A DNA stretch of 7,845 nucleotides from an uncultured Peptococcaceae bacterium (GTDB lineage Bacteria > Bacillota > Limnochordia > Darwinibacteriales > Darwinibacteriaceae), in NCBI GenBank assembly GCA_937988745.1, contig CALKAR010000078.1:1-7845 (forward strand), read 5' to 3'. Every line of letters begins with the position of its first letter. Position 1 is the stretch's first letter. Position numbers and translations under genes: made by a program. Shown piece after piece: positions 4,411 through 7,845 of this stretch. The notes beneath the pieces are model-generated. The model searched no databases. It was not told the origin of the DNA and saw only the letters and a list, made by a program, of their open reading frames with translations.

Positions 4411-5322
4411 ATGTTTAAGCTGCGCCGCCTATCTGACCAACCTATCTTAGAGCCTAACCCGAGCAATCATTGGGAACGGGCGGCTGTGTTCAACTGTGGC
4501 GTGATCTACCATGACGGCAGAGTGCACATGTTTTACCGTGCAGCGGACCGGGACTTTGCCGCTCTGGCCGATGAAAATCCCGATCCAGATAAGAGGTTTG
4601 TTTCGTCCATCGGTTATGCTGTCAGTGATGATGGAATCAATTTTGTACGTGAACCTGATCCAGTATTCACAGGTGAAGGAGAGCAGGAAGCATGGGGAGT
4701 TGAGGATCCGCGCATCAGCCGGATCGGCGACACTTTCTACATGCTCTATACGGCCTTTGGAGGACGAAATTGGGACGATCATCGCATCGCCATGGCTGCT
4801 TCTAAGGATCTGAAGAATTGGGAGCGTCATGGAGTTCTCTTAGATGAACCTAACAAAGATGCCGGGCTGTTGGAGGAGAAGATTGACGGCCGCTACATGC
4901 TCTTTCATCGGAGGATGCCCCACATTTGGGCTGCCTTTTCGTCGGATTTAAAAACTTGGGAAGATCATCAGATTATTATGGAAACCATTCCAGGAGGATG
5001 GGAAGAGTCCAAGATCGGCATCGCCGGACAGCCGATCCGCATCGACCAAGGTTACTTGATGATCTATCATGCCGTCGATCGGCACAAAACCTACCGCTTA
5101 GGTGCGGCACTGCTTGACGGTGAAGATCCGACCAAAGTCGTGCGCCGGCTGCCTGAGCCCATCCTGGAACCGGAGATGGAATGGGAAAAAGAAGGCTTTG
5201 TACCCAATGTGGTCTTCAGCTGCGGGCAAGTGGTGAAAGACGATTTTCTCTATGTGTACTATGGCGGGGCTGACCGTGTAATTGGTGTGGCAGGTATCGA
5301 GTTGGATAAAATCAGATTCTAA
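4411..5322 (+). CDS. Glycoside hydrolase family 130 protein (beta-mannoside phosphorylase/mannosidase)
   Basis: This 303-residue GH130 enzyme has a five-bladed propeller. Family members cleave beta-mannosidic bonds, mostly by phosphorolysis to alpha-mannose-1-phosphate. The blade-1 block VFNCGVIYHDGRVHMFYRA (26-44), SSIGYAVSDDGINF (65-78), and GVEDPRI (96-102), which carries the expected catalytic Asp99, are all typical. Basic residues likely to line a phosphate site are present: HRR (166-168), Lys201 in ESKIG, His220 in IYHAVD and Tyr228. Hydrolytic subgroups usually lack several of these, so a phosphorylase is favoured. The C-terminus VPNVVFSCG...VYYGGADRVIGVA (264-294) is complete. The ATG at 4411 follows GAGGGGG (4398-4404) by 6 nt and is preferred to the TTG at 4396. 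No signal peptide is present, so it is cytoplasmic. It lies 16 nt after the repressor gene. The exact linkage (beta-1,2, beta-1,4 or mannosyl-glucose) is unresolved. Confidence 0.93.
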   Translation: MFKLRRLSDQPILEPNPSNHWERAAVFNCGVIYHDGRVHMFYRAADRDFAALADENPDPDKRFVSSIGYAVSDDGINFVREPDPVFTGEGEQEAWGVEDPRISRIGDTFYMLYTAFGGRNWDDHRIAMAASKDLKNWERHGVLLDEPNKDAGLLEEKIDGRYMLFHRRMPHIWAAFSSDLKTWEDHQIIMETIPGGWEESKIGIAGQPIRIDQGYLMIYHAVDRHKTYRLGAALLDGEDPTKVVRRLPEPILEPEMEWEKEGFVPNVVFSCGQVVKDDFLYVYYGGADRVIGVAGIELDKIRF

Positions 5323-5337
5323 GGAAGGGGAAGCTGC

Positions 5338-7845
5338 GTGAGACAATCAGGGCACACGGTTAAGTTCATATTGCTGATATTAGCAGCTGTGCTCGCCTGG
5401 GCTGCAGCTGAAAGCTCAGCAATTGGCCGCGAGCTGCGCTACCATGAGTACCTGGCAAGCTTTAGTGATGCCAGCCGCCCTGAACTGGAAATCTATGTGC
5501 CCGCCACAGAGTACAACAGCGGCACAGGCCTTAAGTTGACCGATGAAGGCCAAGTGTACATGGATGAAGCAGGTTACATTGAATGGGAAGTTGAGGTTCC
5601 GGCTGCCGGTTTGTACAATATTATCCTTTCCTATTATCCTGCACCAGGGCGCGGCGGAAGCATTGAGCGGGAAATTTTGATTAACGGAGAACGCCCCTTT
5701 GCTGAAGCAGGTTACCTGCTTTTTCACAGAGTCTTTGGCGATGCAGGCCAAATTGTTCGGGATAGCCTAGGCAACGAAATCCGGCCTGCCCAGATTGAGT
5801 TTCCTATGTGGCAGGAGGTGCCCCTTAGAGACTCGCGGGGCTATACCCAGGAGCCTTTCCTCTTCTATTTTAATGAAGGAAAAAACACGATCCAGTTAGT
5901 GTCTGTACAGGAACCGCTGATTATCGGCGGGCTCACCTTGTGTCAGGTTCCTGGTACTCCGAGCTACGCTGCTGTCAGACAAAGTTACGGCAGCGATGTC
6001 AAACCAGTCCGTGATGTATTCATCAAAGTCCAGGGAGAAGATGCTCTTTACCGCTCTCATGCAACGTTATTTCCTGTCTCTGATGCCGGTGATCCGACGG
6101 TGGAACCTTATCATCCTGCCCAGATCCGGTTGAACACCATCGGCGGCTGGCGCTTCAACCAGCCTGGCCAATGGATTTCGTGGGAATTTGAAGTGCCTGA
6201 AACAGGTTTATACAAGATCGCCTTTAAGGCTAAGCAGAATATCCGCCGAGGAATACACAGCAACCGCCGTATCTTGATTGACGGCAGGGTGCCCTTCGCC
6301 GAACTGGAAGCGGTAGAATTCCCCTATTCTAACCGCTACAGTATGCATGTTTTAGGTGGTGAGGAAGAGCCCTACCTTTTCTATCTGGAAAAGGGCCGCC
6401 ACGAAATCGCTCTGGAAGTGGTTTTAGGCAGCCAATCTACCCTAATTCAAGCGGTGGAAGACAGCCTCTATAGGCTCAACGGTATTTATCGGCGGATCAT
6501 TATGGTGATTTCCCCCGATCCAGATCCGCTGCGGGATTATCAGCTGCCGGAGCGCATTCCGGAAGTATTGGAACAGATGGCGGCGGAGGCAGAGTTCCTG
6601 CACAGCCTGGCTGATAAGATGGAAAGTTTGACCGGGCAGATCGGCGGACATATGCTCACCGTACGCAGTTTGGCCCTGCAGCTAGAGAGTATGTCTGAGA
6701 AGCCTGAATCAATTCAGCTGCGCTTGAATGAATACCGGGATAACTTGAGTGCGCTAGGCACATGGCTTCTTCAAACAGTGGAACAGCCTCTGCAGATCGA
6801 CTACTTCATAGTGGCCAGCCCAGAGATGAAGCTGCCGCGTGCAGAACCTACTTTTTGGGAAACGGTCAAGCATGAACTGGGCAAACTGGTCTCCTCATTT
6901 ACGCATAACTATGCAGCCTTGGGAGACCTGAGCGAGATTCAGGCAGCTGAGCGCAGTATCAAGGTTTGGATCGGCAGCGGAAGGGATCAGGCACAGGCTC
7001 TCAAGGCCATGATTGAAGACTCTTTTACTCCACAGACAGGGATTAAGGTTGAATTGGAACTCGTAAACATGAACATTCTGCTGCAGGCTGCGCTTGCTGG
7101 ACGGGGTCCTGATGTGGCGTTAGGCGTGGATCCTTCCCAGCCGATGAATTTCGGGCTGCGCGAAGCAGTGTTCGATCTGACCCAGTTCCCTGATTTTGAT
7201 GAGATCGCTTCCCGGTTTGTGCCGGCGGCTTTAGAGCCTTTTACCTTCCGGGACAATGTCTTTGCTCTGCCGGAGCAGCTGCCGTTCTTCATGTTGTTCT
7301 ACCGACAGGATATCTTAGAGGAGCTGGGTATAGAGGTTCCCCAAACTTGGGAAGAAGTGCTGTTCATCATTCCCGAGCTCCAAAAGGCTAACATGAACTT
7401 CGGACTACCTTATACGGTTGTCAACCGTTCTGTTGGAGGGAATATTGGCGAAGTACCGGCAGGGGGCGGTAGTCTGTCCGCCAGCCAGGGAGTGCTCACT
7501 TTTTTGATGTTCCTTAATCAGAAGGGCGTAGAGCTCTTTACCGAGGATGCTGAAGCTACTAATCTCCACACCCAAGAGGCTGTTGAAGCTTTCCAATTTT
7601 GGACTGATTTATACGAGCTTTACAATCTCCCTGTGGAATACAGCGCGGAAAACCGATTCCGTTTAGGAGAAATGCCTCTTCTGGTGGCGCCATATACACT
7701 GTACAACACGCTGACAGTGTTTGCTCCAGAACTGCGGGGAGAATGGGGATTTGCACCAGTACCCGGGACACTTAAGCCTGATGGTACGATTGACCGCACT
7801 GTACCTGCCAGCGGCAGCGCTAGTGTAATCCTAAAAGACTGTCAG
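5338..7845 (+). CDS. Large modular extracellular sugar-binding protein of an ABC transporter, C-terminus outside window
   Basis: The reading frame stays open from GTG 5338 to the window edge (836 codons seen). AAGGAAGGGG (5321-5330) precedes the start by 7 nt, and the start lies 15 nt after the GH130 gene. Residues 1-29 form a signal peptide or membrane anchor: a basic RQSGHTVK followed by FILLILAAVLAWAAA. No lipobox cysteine is present. Two related beta-sandwich modules follow, at about 35-205 and 225-385. Each has the pattern GxIxWExEVPxxGLY (from about 79 and 277) and ILIxGxxPFAE (from about 115 and 311), reminiscent of carbohydrate-binding modules. A helical region of about 150 residues comes next. 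From residue 541 (IKVWIGSGRDQAQALKAMI) a family 1 extracellular solute-binding fold begins, with GRGPDVALGVD, FALPEQLPFFMLFYRQDIL and the PQTWEEV block. It probably captures oligosaccharide for an ABC importer. Usual binding proteins are about 400-550 residues, so this one is exceptionally large. Confidence 0.9.
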   Translation, partial: MRQSGHTVKFILLILAAVLAWAAAESSAIGRELRYHEYLASFSDASRPELEIYVPATEYNSGTGLKLTDEGQVYMDEAGYIEWEVEVPAAGLYNIILSYYPAPGRGGSIEREILINGERPFAEAGYLLFHRVFGDAGQIVRDSLGNEIRPAQIEFPMWQEVPLRDSRGYTQEPFLFYFNEGKNTIQLVSVQEPLIIGGLTLCQVPGTPSYAAVRQSYGSDVKPVRDVFIKVQGEDALYRSHATLFPVSDAGDPTVEPYHPAQIRLNTIGGWRFNQPGQWISWEFEVPETGLYKIAFKAKQNIRRGIHSNRRILIDGRVPFAELEAVEFPYSNRYSMHVLGGEEEPYLFYLEKGRHEIALEVVLGSQSTLIQAVEDSLYRLNGIYRRIIMVISPDPDPLRDYQLPERIPEVLEQMAAEAEFLHSLADKMESLTGQIGGHMLTVRSLALQLESMSEKPESIQLRLNEYRDNLSALGTWLLQTVEQPLQIDYFIVASPEMKLPRAEPTFWETVKHELGKLVSSFTHNYAALGDLSEIQAAERSIKVWIGSGRDQAQALKAMIEDSFTPQTGIKVELELVNMNILLQAALAGRGPDVALGVDPSQPMNFGLREAVFDLTQFPDFDEIASRFVPAALEPFTFRDNVFALPEQLPFFMLFYRQDILEELGIEVPQTWEEVLFIIPELQKANMNFGLPYTVVNRSVGGNIGEVPAGGGSLSASQGVLTFLMFLNQKGVELFTEDAEATNLHTQEAVEAFQFWTDLYELYNLPVEYSAENRFRLGEMPLLVAPYTLYNTLTVFAPELRGEWGFAPVPGTLKPDGTIDRTVPASGSASVILKDCQ

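Noticed and set aside
1..7845. CRISPR arrays, tRNA/rRNA genes, insertion sequences, attachment sites
   Set aside because: No spaced direct-repeat array, cloverleaf, transposase-like ORF or terminal inverted repeats were found by reading both strands.

Overview
The window looks like a piece of a Bacillota (Firmicutes) chromosome of moderate GC content. Three things point that way: strong AGGAGG-type Shine-Dalgarno sequences before nearly every gene, intrinsic terminators with clean U-tracts, and a cyclic-di-AMP (ydaO-yuaA class) riboswitch. The carbohydrate gene set would fit a saccharolytic anaerobe of the Clostridia/Limnochordia kind, but genus or species cannot be fixed from the sequence alone.

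Layout. (1) Positions 1-605, minus strand: the N-terminal 201 residues of an inositol-monophosphatase-family enzyme, running off the left edge. (2) 766-1584, plus: a complete family 8 glycosyltransferase followed by an intrinsic terminator. (3) 1760-2231: a self-contained regulatory unit made of a sigma-A-type promoter, a c-di-AMP riboswitch aptamer, a large terminator hairpin as expression platform, a 58-residue basic small protein of unknown function with an excellent ribosome binding site, and a strong closing terminator. (4) 2245-2411: a dense control region with two related palindromes built from TTGCGCAA units, a 13-bp GC-rich hairpin between them, and a second strong Shine-Dalgarno that leads only to a 9-codon mini-ORF. 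(5) 2412 to the right edge: a tightly spaced operon of a DUF1861-type beta-propeller protein, a LacI-family repressor, a GH130 beta-mannoside phosphorylase/mannosidase, and a very large ABC-type sugar-binding protein that is cut by the window end. Gaps between its genes are 12, 16 and 15 nt.

How the parts fit. The operon looks like a self-regulated uptake and breakdown system for a beta-linked, probably mannose-containing, oligosaccharide. The binding protein captures the sugar outside the cell, permease genes would be expected beyond the right edge, GH130 cleaves the glycosidic bond (by phosphorolysis if the conserved basic residues are read correctly), and the DUF1861 protein probably acts on or binds a related glycan. 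The LacI protein is the obvious candidate to bind the two palindromes. The most unusual items are the riboswitch devoted to one tiny orphan protein, the double operator with a hairpin and mini-ORF between its halves, and the modular, lipobox-less binding protein.
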